Positions 27,016 through 35,484 of a stretch of 64,000 nucleotides of DNA are shown here, piece by piece. Within the stretch, counting starts at the first letter, position 1. Every line of letters begins with the position of its first letter. The stretch is from NCBI GenBank assembly GCA_024235595.1, contig JACKMC010000004.1, positions 186,001 through 250,000 of the forward strand. The letters run 5' to 3'. The DNA is from Zoogloeaceae bacterium. GTDB lineage: Bacteria; Pseudomonadota; Gammaproteobacteria; Burkholderiales; Rhodocyclaceae. The notes under the pieces were generated by a model. That model saw only the letters and a program-made list of their open reading frames with translations, searched no databases and was not told the DNA's origin. A program made the position numbers and the translations under genes.

Positions 27016-27434
27016 TCGCCCCCGAATCCGAACAGATCGACCGAGTTCGGATCGGGGCCGGCCCGCATCTCGCGCGATTCCCCCACCGACACGGTTCTGC
27101 GCCGAGCGCCGATCCCGCCGGTCCGGCTCTGCCGCAAGGCGATCAGGAATCTGCCATTCTTCCATGCCCCCGTCCCCACATCGAAAGGCATGGTGAACGC
27201 CCAGGGCAGGGCATCGATTGCGCAAACGCTTCTTGCCCGGCAGGCACATCCCGACCCGTGCCGAGGCCCTGCCGAACATCGACACATGACTGGCGAATCT
27301 GTGATTTCGATCACTGCGCAGCAGTGACGCGCCCTATTCGACTCAGCGCTTGCCCCCCCTAAGCTGAAGACACGTTCCAGCGACGCGTCGAAACTCGGTC
27401 GACGGGACGTATCCGCTCAAATCCGGAGACTTTC
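27016..27434. other. Internal promoter region of the peptide cluster
   Basis: 419 bases without a supported gene. An imperfect inverted repeat (27020-27033 with 27045-27057) follows the cysteine-rich gene and may end its transcript. A near-consensus Crp box (27300-27315) and a plausible promoter stretch lie before the next peptide gene. A 45-codon frame from 27190 lacks a proper ribosome site and is not called. Confidence 0.55.
27300..27315. promoter_or_regulatory. Near-consensus Crp box before peptide gene 3
   Basis: TGTGATTTCGATCACT matches TGTGA-N6-TCACA at 9 of 10 fixed bases and also keeps the inner T..A of the full consensus (TGTGAT..GATCAC). It is 120 bases before the peptide 3 gene, in front of the peptide-hlyD-PCAT transcription unit. 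Confidence 0.72.
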
Positions 27435-27620
27435 ATGGACACCAAGGCAAGCAACAAACCGGCTCTGCTCACGGGATCGCAGCTCGAGCTTGTCAGCGCA
27501 GGGCTGCTCGCAATCTACTCTGCCGTGAATGGCGCGCTCTTTCACTCGGCAACCAGCGAGGCGATGCGTCGCCATGTCAACGCCCTGGAGCGCTGCGAGG
27601 AAGGCGGCATCTGCCCCTGA
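27435..27620 (+). CDS. Double-glycine-type leader peptide 3 (VSAG variant)
   Basis: A 61-residue peptide whose first 23 residues end LTGSQLELVSAG, clearly the same leader type as its neighbours but with alanine-glycine at the cleavage site. The 38-residue core (LLAIYSAVNGALFH...) is amphipathic, with a charged RRHVNALERCEE section, two cysteines and the end GGICP. CCGGAGACTTTC precedes the ATG. It leads the unit that continues with peptide 4, hlyD and the exporter. Its substitution could alter cleavage efficiency. Confidence 0.7.
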   Translation: MDTKASNKPALLTGSQLELVSAGLLAIYSAVNGALFHSATSEAMRRHVNALERCEEGGICP

Positions 27621-27647
27621 ACGCTCCCTCAAGCAAAGGACTTCATC

Positions 27648-27788
27648 ATGCAAACCCTCTCCCCGGAACAACTGCGTCAGGTCAGCGGCGGCCTGCTCCC
27701 CCTGCTGGTGATCGGCGCGGCGCTGCTGCTCGGCGGATGCGCCCACTGCGGCCCCCATGTCCGCAAGGATCCGCCTCCCGGCAAATAG
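27648..27788 (+). CDS. Double-glycine leader peptide 4 (46 aa, paralogue of peptide 1)
   Basis: A 46-residue peptide, below the usual gene-calling length. Its 15-residue leader is MQTLSPEQLRQVSGG. The 31-residue core mirrors peptide 1: hydrophobic LLPLLVIGAALLLGGC, then CAHC, a histidine, RK and a proline tail. Both cores contain a lipobox-like L-x-G-C and a CxxC. AAGGACTTCATC precedes the ATG at 27648. It ends 73 bases before hlyD. The close match to peptide 1 supports both being real genes. Confidence 0.75.
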   Translation: MQTLSPEQLRQVSGGLLPLLVIGAALLLGGCAHCGPHVRKDPPPGK

Positions 27789-27861
27789 CAATGCCTGATC
27801 CGGGCGCCTCGAAGTCTCACCGGCGCCCGGACGAAGCCGCCACCCGCACGAGGAAATCATC

Positions 27862-29124
27862 ATGTCCCGATCACCCGATCCACACCCCTTGTTCAGGACG
27901 GAAGCGCTTGAGGCGCAGAACGACACCTTCCATGGCGACGTCCTGATCGCCCACCGTCCGGGCGTCCGCCTTCTGGTCACCTGCGCCTGCGCGGTGGCCG
28001 TGGCGCTGATCGCCTTTGCGTGGTGGGGCCAGTACACGCGCAAGGAGCACGTAAGCGGCTATCTCGCGCCGACGCTGGGAATGATCAAGGTCTATACGCC
28101 GCAATCCGGCACCGTGGTCGAATCGCGGGTCGCCGAAGGACAGTCGGTGAAGCGCGGCGATACCCTGATGGTCGTCTCCAGCGAGCGCGCCAGCAGCTCA
28201 AGCGCCGCGACCCAGGCAGCCATGCTGCACGAACTGCGTGCCAGACGCGACAGTCTCCGTCGGGAACTGGCAAAGCAGGCCGAGATCGACGGGATCATGT
28301 CAAGAGGCATCGAGGACCGGATTCGCGGCCTTGGTTCGGAGCTCGCGCAGGCGCGCGCCCAACTCGCCATCCAGCGCAGCCGGGTGGCCAGCGCAGAGCG
28401 CACCGTGGCGCGCAATCGGCAGTTGCTCGAAGCGCGATTCGTGTCGGAGGCCACGGTGCAGCAGAAACTGGAAGAACTGCTCGACCAGCGCGCGCAACTG
28501 GCCGGCGTCGAGCGCGTCATTGCCGGGCTCGAGCGGGAAATCGACAGCGCCCGCACCGACCTCGAGACCTCCGCCCTTCGTCGCGCCAACAACGGCGCCG
28601 CGCTCGGCCGCCAGATCTCCGAGATCGAGCAGCAACTCACCGAAGGCGATGCCAGGCGCGAAGTCGTGCTGACGGCGCCAGCCGACGGCACGGTGACCAC
28701 GGTGCTCGCCGAACGGGGCCAGACGGTTGCACCCGACGCGCCGCTGCTGTCCATTCTGCCTGCCGGCGCGTCGCTCGAAGCACGCTTGCTGGTGCCGACC
28801 CGTGCGGCGGGCTTCATCCATTCCGAGCAGCAGGTCGCACTGCGCTACCAGGCCTTTCCATACCAACGCTTCGGTCACCACCTGGGCGTCGTCAGCGAAG
28901 TCGGGCGCACCGTCATCCAGCCCGGCGAGGCGAAGCTGCCGGTGCAGGTGCAGGAGCCGGTGTACATGGTGACCGTAAGGCTGCCGGCCCAGGCCGTAAA
29001 GGCCTATGGCCAGAACATGGCGCTGCAGTCGGGCATGGCGCTCGACGCGGATGTCCGCATCGACAGCAGGCGACTGATCGAGTGGGTGTTCGATCCACTT
29101 CTGTCCGTCGCCGGACGCGTATGA
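27862..29124 (+). CDS. HlyD/CvaA-family periplasmic adaptor of peptide exporter
   Basis: A 420-residue membrane-fusion protein: short cytoplasmic N-terminus, one membrane helix (about residues 37-53), a lipoyl-like half (IKVYTPQSGTVVESRVAEGQ), long coiled coils (about 105-265), the second lipoyl half (LTAPADGTVTTVLAERGQTV) and a beta-barrel domain with YQAFPYQRFGHH, a signature of CvaA-type adaptors of microcin/colicin V export. It bridges the inner-membrane exporter to an outer-membrane channel. Its stop overlaps the exporter start by four bases (ATGA). No tolC-like gene is present in the window. Confidence 0.9.
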   Translation: MSRSPDPHPLFRTEALEAQNDTFHGDVLIAHRPGVRLLVTCACAVAVALIAFAWWGQYTRKEHVSGYLAPTLGMIKVYTPQSGTVVESRVAEGQSVKRGDTLMVVSSERASSSSAATQAAMLHELRARRDSLRRELAKQAEIDGIMSRGIEDRIRGLGSELAQARAQLAIQRSRVASAERTVARNRQLLEARFVSEATVQQKLEELLDQRAQLAGVERVIAGLEREIDSARTDLETSALRRANNGAALGRQISEIEQQLTEGDARREVVLTAPADGTVTTVLAERGQTVAPDAPLLSILPAGASLEARLLVPTRAAGFIHSEQQVALRYQAFPYQRFGHHLGVVSEVGRTVIQPGEAKLPVQVQEPVYMVTVRLPAQAVKAYGQNMALQSGMALDADVRIDSRRLIEWVFDPLLSVAGRV

Positions 29125-31313
29125 GGCCCGACATGAAACTCGACTTCTCCACACAGCGCTCGACACCCGTGATGCTCCAGTCCGAGGCGGCCGAATGCGG
29201 CCTCACCTGCCTCGCAATGGTTGCAGGCCATCACGGCCACCAGATCGACCTCGCCACCTTGCGCGCGCGTCACGCGATCTCGCTGCGAGGCTCGACGCTG
29301 GCCGACCTCATGCGCCTCGCGGGCCAGCTCGACCTGGTGCCCCGCCCGCTCAGGCTGGACCTCGAGCATCTCACGCAGTTGAAGCTGCCGTGCGTACTGC
29401 ACTGGGACTTCAATCACTTCGTCGTCCTCACCCGGGTGCGCGGCGAGCGCGTCTCGATCAACGATCCTGCAAGCGGGCAGCGCGACATCCCCTTGTCCGA
29501 ATTCTCCCGCCACTTCACCGGCGTGGCGCTCGAGCTGAGCCCCTCGACCGAGTTCCAGCCACGCACCGAGAAGCGACGGGTTCGCATCACGAAACTCATC
29601 GGACGCCTGCCGGGCCTGGGCGGTGCCGCTGCACAGGTGCTGCTGCTCGCGCTGGTGCTGCAACTGTTCATGTTGATCGGGCCCTTCTTCATGCAGTGGG
29701 TGGTCGATCAGGCCCTGGTCTCGCAGGACCGCGACCTCGTCACGGTACTGGGCGCAGCGTTCCTGCTACTGGCGCTGATCCAGGCGGGCGTTACCGCCCT
29801 GCGTGCCTGGGTCCTGATGGTGCTGGGAACCTCACTCAACCTGCAACTGCAGTCCAATCTCTTTCGCCATCTCATCCGCCTGCCGATGGCGTGGTTCGAA
29901 AAGCGCCACATGGGAGACATCGTCTCGCGCTTCGAGTCGGTGAGCGAGATCCAGCGCACCCTCACCAATGGCGTGCTCGAGGCGCTCATCGACGGCGTGA
30001 TGGTGTTGCTGACACTTGGCATGATGCTCTTCTACAGCGTCAAGCTCACCCTGATCGCGGTGACCGCCGCCGCGCTGTACGGCATACTGAGGCTGCTGCT
30101 CTATCGCCCCTTGCGCCTGGCAACCGAAGAGCACATCGTGCGTGGAGCCCGCCAGCAAAGCCATTTCCTCGAGACGGTCCGGGGCATGCAGAGCATCCGG
30201 CTGTTCGGCCACGAGGTACCAAGGCTCTCGGCGTGGCAGAACCTCGCGGTGGCGCAGTTCAACGCCGGCATCCGCACGCAGCGCCTGGCGATTCTATACA
30301 AGGCGCTGAACGGCATCCTTTTCGGTATCGAGAACGTGCTCACCATCTGGCTGGGTGCGCTGCTGGTCCTCGATACCGGGCTGGGCGTCGGCTTTTCGGT
30401 CGGCATGCTGTTCGCCTTCGTATCCTACAAGACCCAGTTCGTGCAACGCACCGCCGCACTCATCGAGAAAGGTCTCGAACTGCGCATGCTCGGCCTGCAT
30501 GCCGAGCGCATTGGAGACATCGCACTGACCGAGACCGAACCGGCGGCGGCCAACCCGGAAAGCACCGCAAAGCCCATTACCGGCGCCATCAGGGTGCGGA
30601 ACCTCAGCTACCGCTACGGCGCTGCGGACCCGGATGTATTGAGCGCGCTGAATTTCAGCATCGCGGCCGGAGAGTCGGTCGCCATCGTCGGCCCGTCCGG
30701 CTGCGGCAAGACCACGCTGATGAAGCTGCTGCTGGGCCTTCTCGAACCGAGCGAGGGCCAGATCGAGATCGACGGCATGCCGCTTGGCCGCATCGGCCTG
30801 GCAAACTACCGCAGTGCCGTTGCGAGCGTGATGCAGGACGACCAGCTTTTCGCCGGCTCGGTCGCCGAAAACATCAGCTTCTTCGACCCTCGCATCGACC
30901 ACGAAAGGGTCGAGGAGTGCGCCCGGCTGGCGGCCATCCACGAAGACATCGTCGCCATGTCGATGCAGTACAACACCCTCGTCGGCGATATGGGCACGGT
31001 TCTCTCGGGCGGCCAGAAACAACGCATCCTGCTCGCCCGGGCGCTCTACAAGCAGCCCCGGATACTGTTCCTCGACGAGGCCACCAGCCACCTCGACGTG
31101 GCCCGCGAAAAGGCGATCAACGAATCAGTCAAATGCCTCGCCCTCACCCGCGTGATCGTCGCCCATCGGCCCGAGACCATTGCCAGTGCCGACCGGGTGA
31201 TCGTGCTGGGCGGCGCGGCAGGCGCAACCGAGATGCAGGTCGTCGATCGCGGGCATCAAACGCCCAAGTCACGCCTCGCCCCTCAAAAGGTTGGCGCGGC
31301 TGCGACCAGCTGA
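29121..31313 (+). CDS. Peptidase C39-domain ABC exporter (PCAT, CvaB-like)
   Basis: A 730-residue bacteriocin-type exporter. The N-terminal C39 protease (about residues 1-145) has the oxyanion glutamine and catalytic cysteine in LQSEAAECGLTCLAM (Gln20, Cys26), the histidine in LHWDFNHFVVL and the aspartate in INDPASG. Membrane helices span about 160-440. The ATPase has Walker A GPSGCGKTT near 524, signature LSGGQ near 628 and Walker B ILFLDEAT near 649. The protease cuts double-glycine leaders during export, exactly the type encoded by the four upstream peptides. A much longer upstream frame is only hlyD out of frame. Confidence 0.94.
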   Translation: MRPDMKLDFSTQRSTPVMLQSEAAECGLTCLAMVAGHHGHQIDLATLRARHAISLRGSTLADLMRLAGQLDLVPRPLRLDLEHLTQLKLPCVLHWDFNHFVVLTRVRGERVSINDPASGQRDIPLSEFSRHFTGVALELSPSTEFQPRTEKRRVRITKLIGRLPGLGGAAAQVLLLALVLQLFMLIGPFFMQWVVDQALVSQDRDLVTVLGAAFLLLALIQAGVTALRAWVLMVLGTSLNLQLQSNLFRHLIRLPMAWFEKRHMGDIVSRFESVSEIQRTLTNGVLEALIDGVMVLLTLGMMLFYSVKLTLIAVTAAALYGILRLLLYRPLRLATEEHIVRGARQQSHFLETVRGMQSIRLFGHEVPRLSAWQNLAVAQFNAGIRTQRLAILYKALNGILFGIENVLTIWLGALLVLDTGLGVGFSVGMLFAFVSYKTQFVQRTAALIEKGLELRMLGLHAERIGDIALTETEPAAANPESTAKPITGAIRVRNLSYRYGAADPDVLSALNFSIAAGESVAIVGPSGCGKTTLMKLLLGLLEPSEGQIEIDGMPLGRIGLANYRSAVASVMQDDQLFAGSVAENISFFDPRIDHERVEECARLAAIHEDIVAMSMQYNTLVGDMGTVLSGGQKQRILLARALYKQPRILFLDEATSHLDVAREKAINESVKCLALTRVIVAHRPETIASADRVIVLGGAAGATEMQVVDRGHQTPKSRLAPQKVGAAATS

Positions 31314-31330
31314 GCGGCTACGCCGCTCAG
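31310..31330. terminator. Hairpin enclosing both stop codons of convergent genes
   Basis: CTGAGCGGC-TAC-GCCGCTCAG is a perfect 9-bp stem. The TGA of the exporter and the TGA of the opposing lipoprotein gene are both inside its arms. No T-run is present; it probably stabilises or ends both mRNAs. Confidence 0.6.
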
Positions 31331-31758
31331 TAGCAGAAGGTGCGATACCACGCGGTACCCGAACTGACTCCACTGATCGTGAAGCAGTTCGATCCGGTGT
31401 GATTGGTAACCGAAATCGGAGTCACCTTCTTGATCGTCGTCCCGATGGTACCGCGACAGGTCGGTAGATCCGTGGCCGCCTGCCGAGCTTCTTTCCCATC
31501 GGAATGATCGATACCGGACAGCCTGCACTCCGGAACAATATTCCCGTTCAGATCGACGACTGTAAGTTCACCGTCTGCCCCCACGATGATGCCTAGCTTG
31601 CCATCGACCGGCTTGATAAACTGCGCTGCCAGTTGGGCCCCATTGGAAGCTTCACCGTGTGGAGGTCTCATATGCTGACAGGCCCCGAGCGCGAGGGCGA
31701 ACGGCAATACAAGGGCAATGCGCCCTGCGCTGCGTGAGGTGATGAGTGCCTTTCTCAT
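31327..31758 (-). CDS. Lipoprotein of unknown function
   Basis: A 143-residue protein with a lipoprotein signal: charged start, hydrophobic stretch and lipobox LGAC with cysteine at residue 27. The mature part has a GKLGIIVGADGELTVVDLNG segment and four further cysteines that could pair in disulfides. I do not recognise a family. It is downstream of the FecR-TPR-barrel gene on the same strand (78-base gap) and tail to tail with the exporter, so it may belong to the same system, for example as immunity protein or outer-membrane partner; this is inference. Confidence 0.75.
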   Translation of the reverse strand: MRKALITSRSAGRIALVLPFALALGACQHMRPPHGEASNGAQLAAQFIKPVDGKLGIIVGADGELTVVDLNGNIVPECRLSGIDHSDGKEARQAATDLPTCRGTIGTTIKKVTPISVTNHTGSNCFTISGVSSGTAWYRTFCY

Positions 31759-31836
31759 GTCCTTGGTCTCCCGTTTTAATGCAGAACGAATGTTGCCAGA
31801 GCCGTGGCGAACTACCTTCGCCCTCCGTCATGCAGA

Positions 31837-34800
31837 TCAGAAACTCATTCCGATTCTGAGGTAAATCGAGCGCTCCGGATAAAACTGTGGAGTACGCGCC
31901 TCATCCCGGAAATCCGTGTTTTGATATGCGAACTTCTGGTCGAAGATGTTTCGGAGGGCGGCCTCAATGTACCAGCGGGCGAGCCCGTCCTGATATCTGA
32001 ACTTCAGATTCGTCAGCCATACCGAAGTCTGGCGCTCATCGAGCAGGCCGGCGCTAAAGACAGCGCCCTTCTGTCGCAGACGAGTGGCCTCGACGGTTCC
32101 GGTGATTTTCGACGTCAAGCTCACCCATAAGCTCAGCGGAAGCAACTCAGTGTGCAGCTGCACCGGGACGGTGAGAACCGTCGTCGGCGCAGGAAGATTC
32201 TCGCGTTCAAGCGATTCATATTGCCAACGGGCTGCAAGCGCAGCGCGCGAACCAAGTGGGACCTCGGCAAACACTTTATGACGCAGTTCACGCCAACCCG
32301 ACCGACACTGCGAATTGCAGCCCAGATTCGGGACGCTCAAACTACGGCGCGACCACTCAGCGCCGACCAACGCCCCGCCCGCGAATCGCCGCTGGGCCGC
32401 GACTGCAACCCGGGTGGAGGTGGTACCGCTAAGATCATCGAAACTTTGATCGAAGCCATTGAAGCGGGTCGGCTCAAGCGTCTCCTCACGCCAATAGTCG
32501 CCCTTCATCGATTGAAAAATAGCTGCACGAAACTGCGTACCAACGACCGGTCTATAAGCGATACCAAGCTTTGCATTCATGCGCTCCACAGGGGCGACAA
32601 GCGAGTCCTCATAACTTTGATATTCAGCCCCCAGCAGAACGGAAAGCCGCTTGTCCACGCGAAGATCCCAATTTACAAAGCCGCTGTCATGCTTCACGGT
32701 GCGCCGCGATGCACTCGGAGGATCAAGCGGAAGAATAAGTGGATCAATCGTTTCGGTCAGGGACATTCGATCATCGGAGCGGTACGCGCTGGCACCTAGT
32801 TGCAGGCTCGACGTGCTCGAGATACGGCTATATTGCAAGCCAAGATCGTGAAAATCCACATCGTTTCCGTCATTCCGGGTGTACTTGTATGCGAATGGCG
32901 GAAACGGAAGACTGCCGGAACTCGTGGCTCGCTGGCGCTTGTCTACATGACTGACAGCCGCACTCAGCAACCACTCTTCGTCGGCGGAAGGCCCATACCT
33001 GAGGCTCAACCTGCCGCTATCGCGCCGCGTGACGATATCTCGGTCTGGATCCCCGGCATCGGCGAACAAGCGCTGCGCAAGGTTCGATCCACTTCGGTCG
33101 CTATGACTGAGTTCCGCAAGGATGGCGGTCGAAGGGGATGTGGCCAGTTGCACGTCGAGTTTCTGGCCGGAAATTGCCACATCGGCCGCCTCGCCAAAGC
33201 CATCGCTACGCAGATCGTAGGCGCTGGCCGAAACCTGCGCCTTCTCGGATGCGCTCGATGCGGTGAAGCTCAAGCCGCGGGTGTCCTGCGAGCCCGCGAG
33301 CACACTGGCAGAAAAATGATGGGCGCCGGTTGCGAACAAGGCGCTGGTCTCTTCCGGCGAGAGCGCCCGCGGCCCGTCCAGCACCGGCAGTGCCGGGACC
33401 AGCCGATACGCATCCAGTGGCCGTCCACCCAGCGGTGCCCGCAGGCGCGCCTGCAACAACTCCGAGAGTCGCGCCGACTCGAAGCCGTTCTGCTCACCGT
33501 AGGCATCGGCCATCAACCGGTGGGCCGCGCTGTTCGCCGGATCATCGGCAAGCGAGTCCCGCGCCGCTTGGGCGAGTGAGGCTTCGAAGCCAAGTTGCTG
33601 GTATGCCCGACCGAGATCCGCATTGCGTGCCGCCCGATCCGAATCGAGCAGGCTGTCCGATCGCAGCACAGCGCGATTGTCGTTCAGTTCGATTGCGCGC
33701 TGCCCGTCGGCAATCGCGCCGATTGGATCATTCGCCCGCAACTTGCCGAAAGCCCCGTAATACCATGGGGTCGGCGACGCCGGATCGAGTCGTTTGGCAA
33801 GCTCGAACTGGTCGCTCGCGACCTTGCCGCGTGCCTCCTCGAGGTAGGCGCGGCCAAGCGTGCTGCGCAGTTCGGCATTGGAGGGGTCGAGGATCACGGC
33901 GATCTCGAGCTCGCGCCGTCCCGGCGCGAGGCTGCCCGCGCGGATCAGGGCCAGCCCCCGGCCAAGATGCGCAAGGGGTTCGTTGGCGTCGATCCGCAAG
34001 GCATCGTCGAAGCGGGCGCTTGCGGCCTGCAGATCGCCCGCAAGCAGCTGCGCGAATCCCAGCAAGGCGTTGCCGCGCGGCACCCGGGGCTCGAGACTCA
34101 CGGCTCTCGCGGCATGCTGCCGGCCCTCCTCGATCCTCGACAGGGCAAGCGCCAGTTCGGCCCGACGCGCCCAGGCAAGTGCATCGCCGGGCGCGGCCAG
34201 ACATGCCGCCGCGGCAGCCTCCAGCGCACCCTGCGGATCGCGCTCGGCCTGCCTCGCGTAGCTCAGGGCAATCCAGCCTGCTGCGAGGTCGCGATCGGCC
34301 GTGACGGCCGACATGGCCTCTTCCTTCGCCTCACCGAAAGCGTTCTCGGTGAGCCTCACGATCGCCCGGAGCGCGTGCAGCGCGGCACCATCCGCGCCGG
34401 CAGGCACATTCTCCAGCAGCGGACGCGCCTGGTCGACACGCCCCACGGAGAGCAACATGGAGGCGCGCAGGGCGCGCAACGCCGCCACCTCGCGCAAGGC
34501 CTCGCCATCGCCGAGGGCGTCCAGCGCAGCGGTGGTTTGGCCGTCCACATCCAGCGCAAGGGCCGAGCGGGCGCGCGCCGCAAGTGCAGGCGCGAGGGCG
34601 CCGAGCTGCGCATCGGACAGACGGATCACGGGCGGGTAGTGAATCGCCCACCGAATCGCATCGATCGGCCGAACCTCGATTGGAGACGGTGCTCCGGCCT
34701 CGCCCGCCGCCGCCGACTGTCCCGCCAGCAGCAGGAGCTCTCCTGCCCGGTTGTGCACCCGCACCCTGCCCTCGGCGACCACCACCCGGCCCTGCACACT

Positions 34801-35232
34801 GTCCTGGATCACCGTGAATTCGGTGCCATCGACGAGCGCATTGACGAAGGGGGTCTGTACCCCGAAGCGCTTGCGGAAGCGGCTGATGACATGCAGCGCA
34901 CCTTCGCGCAGTCCGAGCTCGGAGTCGGCCCGTTGCGCGGGCGGCATGATCGTGAGTGTCGAATTCTGGTCGAGTCTGACGAGCACGTCGTCGTCGAGGA
35001 CGATTGCGGCACGCGCCAGTGCTCGTGCCAAGACCCGGTCGCCCGCACAGAGTCGATGCGTCGCCGAAGCTGGAATCCAGAGATCGGAATCGGCGCTCCG
35101 CACTTCCACCTGCCCCTGCACGGAAACGATCTGCCCGACAGGCAGTTCGCAGGCCGCAAGGGCTCGTAGCGACCCCAACAGCAGAACTGTCGCTAGAGCG
35201 ATCTGTCGATAGTCCGTTTGATTGCGTATCAC
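31837..35232 (-). CDS. FecR-TPR-beta-barrel outer-membrane protein
   Basis: A protein of about 1131 residues with three parts: a signal sequence ending ALAAC (also a possible lipobox, cysteine 28); a FecR domain (about 30-200; VGQIVSVQGQVEVRS, VDGTEFTVIQ, VVVAEGRVRVHN); tetratricopeptide repeats (about 230-600); and a C-terminal region of alternating beta strands ending IYLRIGMSF, with the terminal phenylalanine of outer-membrane barrels and a TonB-receptor-like last section. No plug domain is visible. TPR plus barrel recalls polymer exporters such as PgaA. The open frame starts at a TTG at 35301; the GTG at 35232 gives a proper signal peptide and is preferred. Confidence 0.8.
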   Translation of the reverse strand: MIRNQTDYRQIALATVLLLGSLRALAACELPVGQIVSVQGQVEVRSADSDLWIPASATHRLCAGDRVLARALARAAIVLDDDVLVRLDQNSTLTIMPPAQRADSELGLREGALHVISRFRKRFGVQTPFVNALVDGTEFTVIQDSVQGRVVVAEGRVRVHNRAGELLLLAGQSAAAGEAGAPSPIEVRPIDAIRWAIHYPPVIRLSDAQLGALAPALAARARSALALDVDGQTTAALDALGDGEALREVAALRALRASMLLSVGRVDQARPLLENVPAGADGAALHALRAIVRLTENAFGEAKEEAMSAVTADRDLAAGWIALSYARQAERDPQGALEAAAAACLAAPGDALAWARRAELALALSRIEEGRQHAARAVSLEPRVPRGNALLGFAQLLAGDLQAASARFDDALRIDANEPLAHLGRGLALIRAGSLAPGRRELEIAVILDPSNAELRSTLGRAYLEEARGKVASDQFELAKRLDPASPTPWYYGAFGKLRANDPIGAIADGQRAIELNDNRAVLRSDSLLDSDRAARNADLGRAYQQLGFEASLAQAARDSLADDPANSAAHRLMADAYGEQNGFESARLSELLQARLRAPLGGRPLDAYRLVPALPVLDGPRALSPEETSALFATGAHHFSASVLAGSQDTRGLSFTASSASEKAQVSASAYDLRSDGFGEAADVAISGQKLDVQLATSPSTAILAELSHSDRSGSNLAQRLFADAGDPDRDIVTRRDSGRLSLRYGPSADEEWLLSAAVSHVDKRQRATSSGSLPFPPFAYKYTRNDGNDVDFHDLGLQYSRISSTSSLQLGASAYRSDDRMSLTETIDPLILPLDPPSASRRTVKHDSGFVNWDLRVDKRLSVLLGAEYQSYEDSLVAPVERMNAKLGIAYRPVVGTQFRAAIFQSMKGDYWREETLEPTRFNGFDQSFDDLSGTTSTRVAVAAQRRFAGGALVGAEWSRRSLSVPNLGCNSQCRSGWRELRHKVFAEVPLGSRAALAARWQYESLERENLPAPTTVLTVPVQLHTELLPLSLWVSLTSKITGTVEATRLRQKGAVFSAGLLDERQTSVWLTNLKFRYQDGLARWYIEAALRNIFDQKFAYQNTDFRDEARTPQFYPERSIYLRIGMSF

Positions 35233-35484
35233 GGCACGCCCCCATTGCTGAAGTTGCCGGATCGAGGACAGGTCGGCCCCACTCCGATCATTCGAACGCA
35301 ATGGTCCCGCGGGCCAGGCTCAAATCCGGCGAGGCAACCGACGGGAACGCATCGTGACAACCGCCCCGCGCCTGCCTGCATGGTTTTCACTCTGCATGGC
35401 AACATGCCCGAAAACTATCACAAACTGTTACCGGGCCAAGCAGTTAATTGCCACCTGGACGCTTCGGGGTCAAACGAAAAGGCG

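Noticed and set aside
27190..27327. 45-codon frame that might be a fifth peptide
   Set aside because: No double-glycine motif, no properly spaced ribosome site, and it covers the Crp box at 27300.
28020..29120. Upstream extension of the exporter frame by 367 codons
   Set aside because: This part is hlyD read in another frame; the exporter begins at the ATG at 29121 that overlaps the hlyD stop.
29195..31333. 712-codon plus-strand frame overlapping the exporter
   Set aside because: Out-of-frame shadow of the C39 ABC exporter, Arg/His/Pro-rich and without motifs.
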